59,538 nt of DNA, taken from contig PLFX01000011.1 in the NCBI GenBank assembly GCA_003138355.1, forward strand, positions 124,520 to 184,057, written 5' to 3'. Below the pieces are notes generated by a model that worked only from the letters and a program-made list of their open reading frames with translations, was not told where the DNA came from and ran no database searches. The position numbers and the translations under genes are program-made. This DNA is from Solirubrobacterales bacterium (GTDB taxonomy: Bacteria; Actinomycetota; Thermoleophilia; Solirubrobacterales; Solirubrobacteraceae). Of the stretch, positions 43,910 through 54,058 are shown piece by piece. Every line of letters begins with the position of its first letter. The stretch's first letter is position 1.

Positions 43910-45276
43910 GACGTTGAGTAGTAGATCGACTTGACCTCGGTGTACGCGTCGAGCGCGTGCGCTCCAAGCTCGCGGCCGTAACCCGACTGCTTGAAGCCGC
44001 CGAACGGCGTAGTGACGCGGACCGAGGTGTTCGAGTTGATCGAGAGGACACCGGTGTCGATCGCCCGCGCGACGCGCAGGGCGCGCGCGCCGTCGCGCGT
44101 CCAGATCGAGCCGGACAGACCATAGATCGTGTCGTTCGCAAGCTCGACCGCCTCGGCCTCGTCTTTGAACGGGAGGACCGCGACGATCGGGCCGAAGATC
44201 TCCTCGCGGACCGCGCGGGCAGCGCGGGACATCGGCGCGAGGACCGTGGGCGCGAACCAGAAGCCGGGACCGTCAGGCGCACTCCCGCGGAACGCGACGT
44301 GCGCGTCATCCTCCTCGAGGAAGGAGGCAACGTGCTCGCGCTGGGCGCCCGAGATCAACGGGCCCATCTCGTTGTGGGGATCGAGTGGGTCGCCGACCTT
44401 GATGGCCTTCGTGTGCTCCTCGAGGAGGGCCATGAAGCGATCGTAGACCGCGTGTTCGACGAGGATCCGTGAGCGCGCGCAGCAGTCCTGGCCGGCGTTG
44501 CCGAACACGGCGCCCGGTGCGGCGGCGGCGGCGCGCTCGAGATCGGCGTCGGCGAAGATCACGTTCGCCGACTTGCCGCCGAGCTCGAGTGTGACGCGCT
44601 TGATCGTGCGCGCCGCGGTGGCGGCGATCGCGCTGCCGACCTCCGTCGAGCCGGTGAAAGCGATCTTCGCAACGTCAGGGTGCTCGACGAGGCGAGCCCC
44701 GACGACCCTGCCGGAGCCGGTCACGACCTGGAAGACCCCGTCGGGAAGGCCGGCTTCCGTCGCGAGCGCTGCGAAGCGCACCGCGGAGAGCGGAGTCAGC
44801 TCGGCGGGCTTGAGGATCGCCGTGTTGCCGGCAGCGAGCGCGGGCGCGAGCTTCCAGGAGGCGATCGTCAGCGGGAAGTTCCAGGGGACGATCAGGCCGA
44901 CGACGCCGAGCGGCTCCCGTACCGTGAAGGCTTCCCCGCCGGCGACGGGGATCGTCTCGCCGAGCAGGCGCTCGGGCGCCGCGGAGTAGTAGCGGAAGGT
45001 GTCGATCACCATGCCGATCTCCCCCCGCGCGTCGCCGATCGGCTTGCCCGCGTTGCGCGCCTCGAGCAGGGCGAGCTCCTCGTGGTGGGACTCGAGCGTG
45101 GCGACGAGTGCGCGGAGGTGCTCTGCGCGGGCGGCTGGTGTGAGAGCGCGCCAGGCGGGGAACGCCTTCCCCGCGCGGGCGACCGCCTCGTCAATCTCAG
45201 CCGCGCCCGCGCAGGAGACCTCGCCCAGCACCCCCTCGGTAGCTGGCTCGATAACTGTGGTCTTGGATTCAGGCAC
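43906..45276 (-). CDS. Aldehyde dehydrogenase (PuuC/aminobutyraldehyde type)
   Basis: 456 aa. Complete ALDH motifs: IVPWNFPLTIASWKLAPALA, AFTGSTEVGSAIAATA (NAD), LELGGKSANVIF with catalytic Glu, GNAGQDCCARSRILVE with the nucleophile Cys (the usual GxC position), EEIFGPIVAVLPF and TPFGGFKQSGYGRELG. Oxidises an aldehyde to its acid with NAD(P)+. Neighbouring GS-like ligase and permease suggest a gamma-glutamyl-amino-aldehyde substrate. It overlaps the permease gene by 8 bp and the SDR by 4 bp. Confidence 0.93.
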   Translation of the reverse strand: MPESKTTVIEPATEGVLGEVSCAGAAEIDEAVARAGKAFPAWRALTPAARAEHLRALVATLESHHEELALLEARNAGKPIGDARGEIGMVIDTFRYYSAAPERLLGETIPVAGGEAFTVREPLGVVGLIVPWNFPLTIASWKLAPALAAGNTAILKPAELTPLSAVRFAALATEAGLPDGVFQVVTGSGRVVGARLVEHPDVAKIAFTGSTEVGSAIAATAARTIKRVTLELGGKSANVIFADADLERAAAAAPGAVFGNAGQDCCARSRILVEHAVYDRFMALLEEHTKAIKVGDPLDPHNEMGPLISGAQREHVASFLEEDDAHVAFRGSAPDGPGFWFAPTVLAPMSRAARAVREEIFGPIVAVLPFKDEAEAVELANDTIYGLSGSIWTRDGARALRVARAIDTGVLSINSNTSVRVTTPFGGFKQSGYGRELGAHALDAYTEVKSIYYSTS

Positions 45277-46882
45277 CGGTGGTTGCTAGCGCCTCGCCCG
45301 TCCCCTGGATGGTTGGATCGTCGACCGTGCGGACCGGACCCTTAAAGCTGTGCTTAGCACCGGCCTCCCACCCGACCCAGACCGCGAGGAGCAGAGCGAT
45401 CGTGACGAGCGGCGCATAGTTGAAGGCACTCCAGCTGAAGCCGCTGTTCCAGGGCTCCGCCTGAAGCGACGTCGGGAGGCTGAAGATGATCACGCACAGG
45501 GCGACCCAGACGATCGCGATCGCGTTGATCCACCGGTAGTGCTTGCCGAGGTTCCACACCCCAGGCTCGAACTTCCTGCCCATCCGGAAGCGGAGGAAGA
45601 CGGGGAGGATGTAGGCGATGTAAAGGCCGATCGTAGTGATCGAGGTCACCGCGAAGAAGGCGACCGGCAGGCCAGCGCTATTGCCAAAGAGGGCGGGGAT
45701 CGTGATCACGAGCGCGAAGACGACAACGAAGAACACCGCCCAAGTCGGGGTCCGGTGCTGGTTCAGCCGCCGCCACAGGTTGTGTCCGGGCACCGCGCCG
45801 TCACGCGAGAAGGCGAACACCATCCGTGAAGCGGCCGCGACGCAGCCCATCCCGCAGAACAGCTGGCCGACGGTCGAGAGGTCGAGGACGAGCTTGGCCC
45901 AGCCGGTGCTCAGTGCGGACTCGATGATGGGAACGGCACCGCCGCCGCCGGCGTTGATCGCCTTGAGGTGCGTGGCAGCGAAGGTGATCGCCAGGAGCAC
46001 GGCCCAGCCGCCGATCGCCGAGTAGACGATCGACGTCCAGATCCCGCGAGGCGCGGCCCGCTCGGCGCCACGTGTCTCCTCGCTAAGGTGGGCCGAGGCG
46101 TCGTAGCCCGTGAAGGTGTACATGGTCAGTAGGAAGCCGATCGGCAGGATAAAGAACCAGTACATGCCGCCAGAGGCGAGGCCGCTATCGATGTTGCTGT
46201 TGTTGGCTCGGTGCCCGAACACGTACGAGGCGCTCTGGTGCGTAGAGGGCTCGAAGATCAGGACGAGCACGATCAGAGTGACGCCGGTCAGCATCCACCA
46301 CGCGGAGACTCGGTTCAGGAGTGCGACAAGCGGCGAGGAAAACACGTTGATCAGCGCGTGAGCCGCGAGGATGATGAAGAACAGGACGAATGTGTGGTCC
46401 AGCACGCCGGAGTGGCTCGTCGTAGTGAAGTTGAGAATGAAGTGGAGCCCGTACAGGGCGAGAACCGAGTTCAGGAAGGACGCAGCGCCGTAGTCAACCG
46501 CCGCGGTGATCGCCACGAGGCCGAGCAGGTTGAACCATCCCGTGAACCACGCCCAGCGGACTCCACCGAGGCGGTACGCCCAGTAGTAAATGCCGCCGGC
46601 CGTCGGGTACTTCGAGGCCAGCTCGGCCATCGAGAGTCCGACGAGCAGGACGAGGACGCTGATCACCGGCCAGCCGATCGAGATCGCGACCGGCCCGCCA
46701 TAGTTCCACGCCTGTCCGTAGGTCGTGAAACAACCGCTCAGGATGCAGATGATCGTGAGCGAGATCGCGAAATTGGAGAATCCACTCCACCCGCGGTTCA
46801 GCTCCTGCTTGTAGCCGAGCTTCGCGAGTGCTGCCTCATCTGCGCCCAGGGCTTCCGCCGCCATCTGCACCCCTCCCGTCAA
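45269..46882 (-). CDS. Amino acid/polyamine permease (APC superfamily)
   Basis: 537 aa with 12 predicted membrane segments. N-terminal LGYKQELNRGWSGFSNFAIS is typical of the ACT/GABA-permease group; further blocks are SKYPTAGGIYYWAYRLGG, TGYDASAHLSEETRGAERAA and ASRMVFAFSRDGAVPG. Imports amino acids, GABA or amines. Start at ATG 46882 (MTGGVQMAAEALG), with a second ATG six codons in. Within the operon it is the likely importer of the amine that the GS-like enzyme conjugates. Confidence 0.92.
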   Translation of the reverse strand: MTGGVQMAAEALGADEAALAKLGYKQELNRGWSGFSNFAISLTIICILSGCFTTYGQAWNYGGPVAISIGWPVISVLVLLVGLSMAELASKYPTAGGIYYWAYRLGGVRWAWFTGWFNLLGLVAITAAVDYGAASFLNSVLALYGLHFILNFTTTSHSGVLDHTFVLFFIILAAHALINVFSSPLVALLNRVSAWWMLTGVTLIVLVLIFEPSTHQSASYVFGHRANNSNIDSGLASGGMYWFFILPIGFLLTMYTFTGYDASAHLSEETRGAERAAPRGIWTSIVYSAIGGWAVLLAITFAATHLKAINAGGGGAVPIIESALSTGWAKLVLDLSTVGQLFCGMGCVAAASRMVFAFSRDGAVPGHNLWRRLNQHRTPTWAVFFVVVFALVITIPALFGNSAGLPVAFFAVTSITTIGLYIAYILPVFLRFRMGRKFEPGVWNLGKHYRWINAIAIVWVALCVIIFSLPTSLQAEPWNSGFSWSAFNYAPLVTIALLLAVWVGWEAGAKHSFKGPVRTVDDPTIQGTGEALATTGA

Positions 46883-46960
46883 AGGAAATGGTCTGAAGGT
46901 CCGTCCTTAGCGCGAGGAATCTATTTGCAGCAGGGCACGCAAGTCAACCCCTGCGGCAGA

Positions 46961-47704
46961 TCAAAGTGGGAGAAGGCCAGCGAGGACGTGCGCCGTCGCG
47001 TGAGCGTGCTCGGCCATCTCGGCGGCAGCCAGGGGGACGTCGCCCGCGCGTAGCGCGGAGATGATGCGGCGGTGCTGGTGGTTGGAGGAGCGCAGAACCT
47101 CGCGCGGATGGGAGATCAGCGTGATCAGGCCCGTCATCTCGCCCTGCGTCGCCGTCATCGCAGCGACCAGGCGTGCGTTGCCTGTCGCCTCCGCGAGGCC
47201 GACGTGGAAGAGGACGTCGCTCTGGCGGTAAGCCGGGTAGTCGTCGAGCTGGTCGTACATCTGATCGACGAGCGCATCGAGCGCAGCGAGCGCAGCGAGC
47301 GTTGCGCGCTCGGCCGCGAGCACGACGATCCCGACCTCAACGGCCAGACGCGAGTCGGCGACCTCGTGCCAGTTCGCGAGCACTTCAGGCGAGGGAGGCT
47401 GGACCGGCGGCTGGGGATCCGCGACGAAGGTGCCGCCGCCGCGCCCGCGCGTCGCGTGCAGGAGGCCGCCCTGGGAGAGGGCGCTCAGCGCCTGGCGCAG
47501 CGTCGAACGCGCGATGCCAAGGCGCGCGCACAGCTCGCGCTCGGCCGGCAGTCGGGTCCCGGGCCCGAGCAGTCCCAGCTTGATCGCCGTAGCGAGCCTG
47601 TCGACCGTCTCCTCGAACGCGGTCTGCGAGCTGATCGGCGCGAAGACGATCTCCTCCGGCGCGAGCGGCGAGGGAGGCGCCTGGGTGGACGGCGCGGCGC
47701 TCAC
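46961..47704 (-). CDS. GntR family regulator, FadR (FCD) subfamily
   Basis: 247 aa from GTG 47704 (GTGA overlap with the ligase stop). Winged HTH with GTRLPAERELCARLGIARST and LRQALSALSQGGLLHATRGR, then an all-helical FCD domain with metal/ligand His in LFHVGLAEATGN, SNHQHRRIISALRAGD and MAEHAHATAHVL. FCD regulators usually sense an organic acid and repress catabolic genes. Being second in the operon points to autoregulation. Confidence 0.9.
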   Translation of the reverse strand: MSAAPSTQAPPSPLAPEEIVFAPISSQTAFEETVDRLATAIKLGLLGPGTRLPAERELCARLGIARSTLRQALSALSQGGLLHATRGRGGGTFVADPQPPVQPPSPEVLANWHEVADSRLAVEVGIVVLAAERATLAALAALDALVDQMYDQLDDYPAYRQSDVLFHVGLAEATGNARLVAAMTATQGEMTGLITLISHPREVLRSSNHQHRRIISALRAGDVPLAAAEMAEHAHATAHVLAGLLPL

Positions 47705-49029
47705 AGCCGCTCGAAGCCGCGGAAGCGCTCCCAGTCGGTGACTGCGCGAGCGAACGCGTCGAGCTCGACATCGGCCGCGTGCACGTAGTGCGCGACGACC
47801 TCCTCGCCGAACGCCTCGCGCGCGACCTGGGAGCCGGCGAAGAGATCGCGCGCGTCGCGCAGCGAGGTCGGGACGCGCGGCAGCGAAGGGTCGCGGTAGG
47901 CATCGCCTTCGAAGACCGGCGGCAGCTCGAGCGCGGCGTCGATTCCGTGAAGCCCGGCGGCGACGATCGCCGCGAGCGCCATGTAGGGGTTGAGGTCGGC
48001 GCCGCCGACGCGGTTCTCAAAGCGAAGCGAGGGGCCCTCTCCGACCACACGCAACGAGCAGGTGCGGTTGTCACGACCCCAAGCGACCGCGGTCGGCGCG
48101 AACGTCCCGGCGGCGTAGCGCTTGTAGGAGTTGACGTTCGGGGCGAGCAGCAGCGTGAGCTCGCGCAGCGCTGCGAGCTGGCCGGCGAGGAAGGAGTTGA
48201 AGACACCATCGTCGCGCGCGAACAGCGGCCCCTTGGCGTCGCCGAGCGAGAAATGGATATGGCAGGAGTTGCCCTCACGCTCGTTGAGCTTCGCCATGAA
48301 GGTGATCGACATGCCCTCCTGCGCGGCGATCTCCTTGGCGCCGTTCTTGTAGATGACGTGCTGGTCGGCGGTGCGAAGCGCGTCGGCGTAGCGGAAGTTG
48401 ATCTCGTGCTGGCCGAGGTTGCACTCTCCCTTCGAGTCCTCGACCGCCATGCCGGCGGCGCCCATGCAGTTGCGGATGGTGCGAATCAGCGGCTCGACGC
48501 GCGCGGTGCCGAGCAGCGAGTAATCGACGTTGTAGAGGTTCGCGGGATCGAGGTCACGGTAGCCCTTGCGCCAAGCGTCCTCGTAGCTGTCGCGATGAAC
48601 GATGAACTCGAGCTCGGTACCGGCATAGGCGGTCCAGCCGCGCTGCGCGAGACGATCCAGTTGCCGGCGCAGAACCTGGCGTGGCGAGGGCGGCACGTCG
48701 GTCCCGTTGAGCCATGCGACATCGGCGATGCAGACCGCGGTTCCCTCCTGCCAGGGAACCGGGCGCAGCGTCTCCAGGTCGGGCTTGAGCAAGAAGTCAC
48801 CGTAGCCGCGCTCCCAGGAGGCGATCGCGAAGCCGTCGACCGGAGTCATCTCCACGTCGACGGCAAGCAGGTAGTTACAGCCCTCGGCGCCGTGGGCGGC
48901 GACCTCCTGCACGAAGTGCTCCGCGACGAGGCGCTTGCCCATCAGGCGACCTTGCATGTCGGTGAGGGCGAGCAGGACCGTGTCGATCTCCCCCGCATGG
49001 ACCAGCGCCTCGAGCTCCTCCAGCGTCAT
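47701..49029 (-). CDS. Glutamine-synthetase-like gamma-glutamyl-amine ligase
   Basis: 442 aa from ATG 49029 (MTLEELEALVHAGEIDTVLL); a GTG 13 codons upstream (49068) is the alternative. GS fold: beta-grasp domain (ALTDMQGRLMGKRLVAEHF), the acidic metal residues in YAGTELEFIVHR and GECNLGQHEINFRYADAL, NSCHIHFSLGDAKG, KRYAAGTFAPTAVAWG and RFENRVGGADLNPYMALAA. It lacks the housekeeping adenylylation-site context and groups by sequence and neighbours with PuuA/IpuC/GlnA3-type ligases that add glutamate to amines with ATP. First gene of the operon, divergent from a USP gene. Confidence 0.87.
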   Translation of the reverse strand: MTLEELEALVHAGEIDTVLLALTDMQGRLMGKRLVAEHFVQEVAAHGAEGCNYLLAVDVEMTPVDGFAIASWERGYGDFLLKPDLETLRPVPWQEGTAVCIADVAWLNGTDVPPSPRQVLRRQLDRLAQRGWTAYAGTELEFIVHRDSYEDAWRKGYRDLDPANLYNVDYSLLGTARVEPLIRTIRNCMGAAGMAVEDSKGECNLGQHEINFRYADALRTADQHVIYKNGAKEIAAQEGMSITFMAKLNEREGNSCHIHFSLGDAKGPLFARDDGVFNSFLAGQLAALRELTLLLAPNVNSYKRYAAGTFAPTAVAWGRDNRTCSLRVVGEGPSLRFENRVGGADLNPYMALAAIVAAGLHGIDAALELPPVFEGDAYRDPSLPRVPTSLRDARDLFAGSQVAREAFGEEVVAHYVHAADVELDAFARAVTDWERFRGFERL

Positions 49030-49154
49030 CCGACCGTTGAAGGTATAGGACGCGGGCCTTACATGCACTCGCGTTAGCGGCGACTGCCGACAGAATGGTA
49101 TGTTCGCGCTACCTAATCCGCTTGCGGATCGCTACGGACCGAGGAGGGGCACGC

Positions 49155-49574
49155 ATGTTCAAGAAGATCGTCTGGGCAACCGACGGGTCCGACGGCGCGG
49201 ACCGGGCACTTGGAGTAGCAAAGTCAATTGCCGCCGATAACAAGGCTTCGCTGCTTGCCGTGCACAGCGTCGAGTACCTCGCGGGCAAGGGGATGGCACT
49301 CCAAGACGCGGACGACGACGAGCGTCAAGTGAAGATTCGCAAGCAGGTCGAGCAGCTCAACGGCGAGGGCATCGAGGCGAGGACACGGATCGTCGAAGGC
49401 GGGATGACTGGCGCCGCCCACACGATCGCGACGGTCGCGCGCGAAGAGGGCGCCGACCTGATCGTCGTCGGCACGCGGGGACACACTGTCCTCGCCGGTC
49501 TGCTGCTCGGGAGTGTCTCGCAGCGGCTGCTACACGTCGCACCCTGTCCGGTGCTCGTCGTGCCGACCGCCTGA
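49155..49574 (+). CDS. Universal stress protein (UspA family)
   Basis: 139 aa from ATG 49155, SD GAGGAGG just upstream. MFKKIVWATDGSDGADRALG starts the fold; the ATP-binding signature GTRGHTVLAGLLLGSVSQRL (G-2x-G-9x-G-S) is complete and is followed by HVAPCPVLVVPT. Nucleotide-binding stress protein. Divergent from the GS-like operon with about 125 bp between. Confident family call; the specific role is unknown. Confidence 0.93.
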   Translation: MFKKIVWATDGSDGADRALGVAKSIAADNKASLLAVHSVEYLAGKGMALQDADDDERQVKIRKQVEQLNGEGIEARTRIVEGGMTGAAHTIATVAREEGADLIVVGTRGHTVLAGLLLGSVSQRLLHVAPCPVLVVPTA

Positions 49575-49660
49575 AGGCGTCAGAGGTTGGGGGCGCGTCT
49601 TACGGAACGCTTCATGTGAGTTAGCGCGTCCTCAACACTGGAGGCGCACACTGCTTGTCG

Positions 49661-49846
49661 ATGAGTACGCGCACGTCGCCCGCCGCCAACCCGAGGCTCC
49701 CACTGCGCCGCCTGCTGCTCGCCGCGCTCGCCGGTGGCCTCGGAGTCTTCGGGCTCGGAGTGGACCCCGCCGCGTCCGCGGCGCAGAAAGCACCGGCCAG
49801 CACGCTCTCGGCTACGGCACCCGGGCAAGAGCAGCCGCGCAGCTGA
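49661..49846 (+). CDS. Hypothetical small exported peptide, doubtful
   Basis: 61 aa from ATG 49661 (MSTRTSPAANPRLPLRRLLL). An Arg pair precedes a hydrophobic segment (LLLAALAGGLGVFGLGV) and a short Ala/Pro-rich tail ending EQPRS. It looks like a Tat- or Sec-type signal with nothing after it. A weak GGAGG lies about 15 bases upstream. It lies between the USP gene and tRNA-Thr. Confidence 0.35.
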   Translation: MSTRTSPAANPRLPLRRLLLAALAGGLGVFGLGVDPAASAAQKAPASTLSATAPGQEQPRS

Positions 49847-49880
49847 CCGGCCGACGGCTCCCAGCTAGCATTCGCCTCGC

Positions 49881-51108
<1,228 letters not shown>

Positions 51109-51242
51109 CTATGACCCTCCAATCCGGCGCTCGCGAAGAAACTGCAGCGCAGTCAAGCAGCCCCGTTGCCATGCTCCACAACGGCGCCCGCGCCGTCGCG
51201 TATGCGCTTGACGGCATATGCGCTCTAGGATATGGTCCTGCG

Positions 51243-51590
51243 GTGTGGGACGTCGAGTTCACCGACCAGTTCGAGGGCTGGTGGGACACGTTGAGTGTCG
51301 CGGACCAGCAGGCGATCGATGCTGCGGTGCGGGTGCTCGAGGAGCGCGGACCGGGGCTTGGTCGCCCGCTGGTGGACAGCGTCGAGGGCTCGCGCCACGC
51401 AAACATGAAAGAGCTGCGCGTCGGCACGATCCGGATCCTGTTCGCGTTCGACCCCAGACGGGCGGCGATCCTGCTTCTGGGCGGCGACAAACGCGACCAC
51501 TGGCAAGAGTTCTACGCCCAGATGATTCCGCTCGCCGACAAGCTGTTCGACGAGCATCTCAAGGACATTGAGAGCGAAGGAGCACCCTAG
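51243..51590 (+). CDS. HigB/RelE-type toxin
   Basis: 115 aa from GTG 51243 (VWDVEFTDQFEGWWDTLSVA); the frame opens upstream at 51111 but the fold begins here. RelE-like: LEERGPGLGRPLVDSVEGS, HANMKELRVGTIRILFAFDP and LLLGGDKRDHWQEFY, as in the HigB/phage-derived Gp49-like group. mRNA-cleaving toxin. The antitoxin gene begins right after the stop. Toxin-first order is characteristic of higBA. Confidence 0.9.
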   Translation: MWDVEFTDQFEGWWDTLSVADQQAIDAAVRVLEERGPGLGRPLVDSVEGSRHANMKELRVGTIRILFAFDPRRAAILLLGGDKRDHWQEFYAQMIPLADKLFDEHLKDIESEGAP

Positions 51591-51917
51591 ATGGCAGCCA
51601 AGACCAAGAACTTCAACGAGCTACGCGAACGAGCCCGCCACACCGACCCGGACTGGGAGACGAACGTCAGTGAGCGAAAGCAGGCGATCGAGGACGCGCT
51701 CGCGCTCGCCGAGCTACGCCAAGCCCGCCACCTCACACAGATCCAGCTAGCCGAAGTGCTCGGAATCTCCCAAGGCAACGTGTCCCGCCTCGAAGGCCGC
51801 AGCGACATCTACCTCTCAACGCTACGCAGCTACATCGAAGCACTCGGCGGACACCTCGAAATCGCCGCCGTATTCGACGACGAACGCCTACCAGTCAACA
51901 TCGGCGCGAGCAAGTAG
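51591..51917 (+). CDS. HigA-type antitoxin (XRE family)
   Basis: 108 aa from ATG 51591, directly after the toxin stop. Helix-turn-helix TQIQLAEVLGISQGNVSRLE and the C-terminal YLSTLRSYIEALGGHLEIAA typical of XRE antitoxins of HigB/Gp49-like toxins. Neutralises the toxin and represses the operon. The pair follows the broken integrase and is probably cargo of the tRNA-Thr element. Confidence 0.92.
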   Translation: MAAKTKNFNELRERARHTDPDWETNVSERKQAIEDALALAELRQARHLTQIQLAEVLGISQGNVSRLEGRSDIYLSTLRSYIEALGGHLEIAAVFDDERLPVNIGASK

Positions 51918-52235
51918 CGCGCCACAATCGTCGATCACCCGTGCTCGCAACTCGCGCCAGGCAGGCGCGTGACGACATCGTGGTCGGGCGCTCGCTTTCG
52001 GATTTTGCGACTGCGCGGCTGGCCGCGCTCGCCGGTCAGCGAGGCGCGAAACGTCGGGGCTCGCCGGGCTGCTCCTCGGCGCCGAGCGCGCGTCGAACGG
52101 CTCCACCGACGCGACTACAGCGGTCTGAGGCGATCACGAACACAGGGCTGAGACGATTTAGCAGCTCGCACGGATGACTTTCGGCGCGCTGCGCCGTCCA
52201 CGCATCGGAAATGACCAACGAACCGGAGAGAACAC
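51918..52235. other. Intergenic stretch with a short interspersed repeat
   Basis: 318 bp without a recognisable gene. It includes the 19-bp motif at 51993-52011 that recurs at 54652-54670, and the promoter of the VOC gene. Confidence 0.5.
51993..52011 (+). repeat. Interspersed motif, copy 1
   Basis: CGCTTTCGGATTTTGCGAC; 17 of 19 bases match 54652-54670. Related TTTGCGACAG or CTGTCGCAAA strings recur near 55286 and 55486 in the same accessory zone. Confidence 0.5.
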
Positions 52236-52619
52236 ATGGCACAACCCGTGGTGCACTTCGAGATCATCGGCAACGACCCCCAGAGCCTCCGCGAGTACTA
52301 CACGGGCCTATTCGGCTGGGAGTTCCAGACGCCTTCGCCGGTCGTCCAAGAGGTCTCGGAACCAGGGAGCTACGGGTTCTTGGACCTCGTCACGTCGGAA
52401 GATGGGACAGGCATCCGGGGTGGTGTAGGAGGCGGACCGAGCTACAAGAGCCACGCCGTCTTCTACGTTGGAGTCCCGAACGTCGAGGCGGCGCTGCAGC
52501 GAGCGGAGACCCTCGGAGGCATACGAGTCATGGGTCCAGCCACGTCACCGAATGGTCTCGTTGTCGGTCACTTCACGGACCCCGAAGGCACCCTGATCGG
52601 CGTCGCTGGCGTCACATGA
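52236..52619 (+). CDS. VOC-family (glyoxalase/bleomycin-resistance-like) protein
   Basis: 127 aa from ATG 52236 (MAQPVVHFEIIGNDPQSLRE). Two beta-alpha-beta-beta-beta modules: EYYTGLFGWEFQTPS in the first and AVFYVGVPNVEAALQRAETL with VGHFTDPEGTLIGVAG in the second. Possible metal ligands include His in VHFEI and VGHFTD and Glu in DPEG. Members bind or transform small molecules; the substrate is unknown. Monocistronic. Confidence 0.88.
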   Translation: MAQPVVHFEIIGNDPQSLREYYTGLFGWEFQTPSPVVQEVSEPGSYGFLDLVTSEDGTGIRGGVGGGPSYKSHAVFYVGVPNVEAALQRAETLGGIRVMGPATSPNGLVVGHFTDPEGTLIGVAGVT

Positions 52620-53011
52620 GCATCCCACGCTGCGCAGGACGGGCCAGACCTCGGCCAAGAATGCCTGGGTACAAGGAATACAGCCGCTCTTGAGCGACGG
52701 CTCCTCCTCGCGCTTTGGGACAGTCTGGCCCGCGGCAGTGGCGGTGGCTGCTTTGGTGTCAAAGCGAGCGCCTCGGTCGGCGCAGGCCGGAGTGTTGTCC
52801 ATCGTCGTTCATCTCGTCGGTGCCCGTGATCTGGATGACTACGAGCACCGGCTGCTGAACTCGGGACGTGGAGTCTGGCTGGCTTGGGCTCAGCATCATG
52901 CGCTCGCTCTGCGTAGCGCTACGAGTTGACTGACGATCGCGTTTCGCGCGAACGAGCTGCGTGAGGACTGCCGCGGCGGGCGGCTGCTTTGGCGCCAGAC
53001 CAGCTGCGCGT
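52620..53011. other. Intergenic stretch, no gene recognised
   Basis: 392 bp between the VOC gene and the stop of the convergent cupin gene. The open frames present have no conserved features; no RNA or strong hairpin was seen. Confidence 0.5.
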
Positions 53012-53401
53012 CTACGAATCCCAGAAGTCGGCGACGATCTCCCCGTCGCCCTCGACGCGGCGGCCGAAGATGAGCACCTCGAGACCGTCAGGCCCCGCCT
53101 CGAAGGAGCGTGTGGTTCCGGGGCTAACGCGTACTGCGTCCAGCGCCCGGAGTTCGACGAGCTCGTCGCCTAGCTTGACGTGGCCCGAGCCGGCGAGAAC
53201 AACGTAGATCTCCTCGGCCTCGCGGTGTCGGTGGGCGAACGCCTCACGCTTGTTCGGCTTGACGATGAGGAAGTTGAAACCGGTCTGCTCGGCCCCGAGC
53301 TCGCTGCGCGGGAAGCGCGCCTCCTGCGTCTCGGAGAGGCCGTGGGCTCCCGCTGAGTCCTCGATCTCACGGAGGTTTCGCTTCGCATAGCCCGAGCTCA
53401 C
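53012..53401 (-). CDS. Cupin-domain protein
   Basis: 129 aa from GTG 53401 (MSSGYAKRNLREIEDSAGAH). The cupin barrel is clear: FAHRHREAEEIYVVLAGSGH with metal ligands His, His and Glu, then LRALDAVRVSPGTTRSFEAG. Small single-domain cupins act as isomerases, dioxygenases or binders; no partner gives a hint. The frame extends upstream to 53692 without conservation, and no SD is visible, so the mRNA may be leaderless. Confidence 0.82.
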   Translation of the reverse strand: MSSGYAKRNLREIEDSAGAHGLSETQEARFPRSELGAEQTGFNFLIVKPNKREAFAHRHREAEEIYVVLAGSGHVKLGDELVELRALDAVRVSPGTTRSFEAGPDGLEVLIFGRRVEGDGEIVADFWDS

Positions 53402-53644
53402 TGAGCCAAGGATAGGCGTTTGCACGCGTTCAGAGTCACTGCCTTCTCGGGAGGTAGCGCGCTGGCGCGGCTGCTCGTCGCTCAAGGCGGCGACGAGGCT
53501 GGTCACGTCGGGCGTTGTCGCTTCCGCCTTTTGCGATAGCGCCGGAGGGAGCAGACGCCTCTCGCCGAGCGCGCACAGGTCGTTGTGTGACGTGAGGGCG
53601 GTGCCCTTGGCCCGACGTCGGAGGCCCGGCGTAGCGTTGAGGTC

Positions 53645-53932
53645 GTGATGATCGATCCACACGTTGAGTGGCGGTGCCCAGACTGCGACCATGGGTGGTC
53701 GGGTGCTAGCGACCAGCCGCCCGAGGCGTGCCCGAGCTGTAATGGGCGCGGACCGTTCGTTCCGAGCTACTCGGCGACAGGGAAAGGTACGTTCAGCTTC
53801 ACCGGGACGGCGACTGCAAAACTCATCGTCCGACCGCTCGACGCGCCAGTCCTACTCGCGCTCGCGTTTCGTTGGCCCCCGACGCGAGACTTCCTCACCT
53901 CGATCGCAGATCGGGCGATCGGCAGAGAGTGA
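53645..53932 (+). CDS. Hypothetical protein with an N-terminal zinc ribbon
   Basis: 95 aa. WRCPDCDHGW and ACPSCNGRG form two CxxC knuckles for a rubredoxin-like zinc ribbon, followed by GTFSFTGTATAKLIVRPLDA and a hydrophobic stretch with TRDFLTSIADRAIGRE. Function unknown. Two adjacent ATG codons start the frame at 53645 and 53648. Confidence 0.55.
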   Translation: MMIDPHVEWRCPDCDHGWSGASDQPPEACPSCNGRGPFVPSYSATGKGTFSFTGTATAKLIVRPLDAPVLLALAFRWPPTRDFLTSIADRAIGRE

Positions 53933-54018
53933 GCACCGGCCGTTGCCCGACGCTTAGGGACGATCTGTAGCTGCTGTTCGCGCGATGGGGCCAGGTGCTG
54001 CGGGTCGTCGTTGGCTGT

Positions 54019-54040
54019 CGCATTTCGTGGGAGCAGGCGC
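54019..54040 (+). repeat. Interspersed 22-bp motif, copy 1
   Basis: CGCATTTCGTGGGAG followed by CAGGCGC; matches 59462-59483 at 21 of 22 bases. It lies 18 bp upstream of the GNAT start codon. Confidence 0.6.
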
Positions 54041-54058
54041 GAATAACATCCCGCTTCG

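Noticed and set aside
47779-49077. 432-codon plus-strand frame opposite the GS-like ligase
   Set aside because: Shadow of a clearly conserved gene on the other strand.
52690-52929. 79-codon frame after the VOC gene
   Set aside because: No conserved motif, no SD and irregular composition; treated as non-coding.
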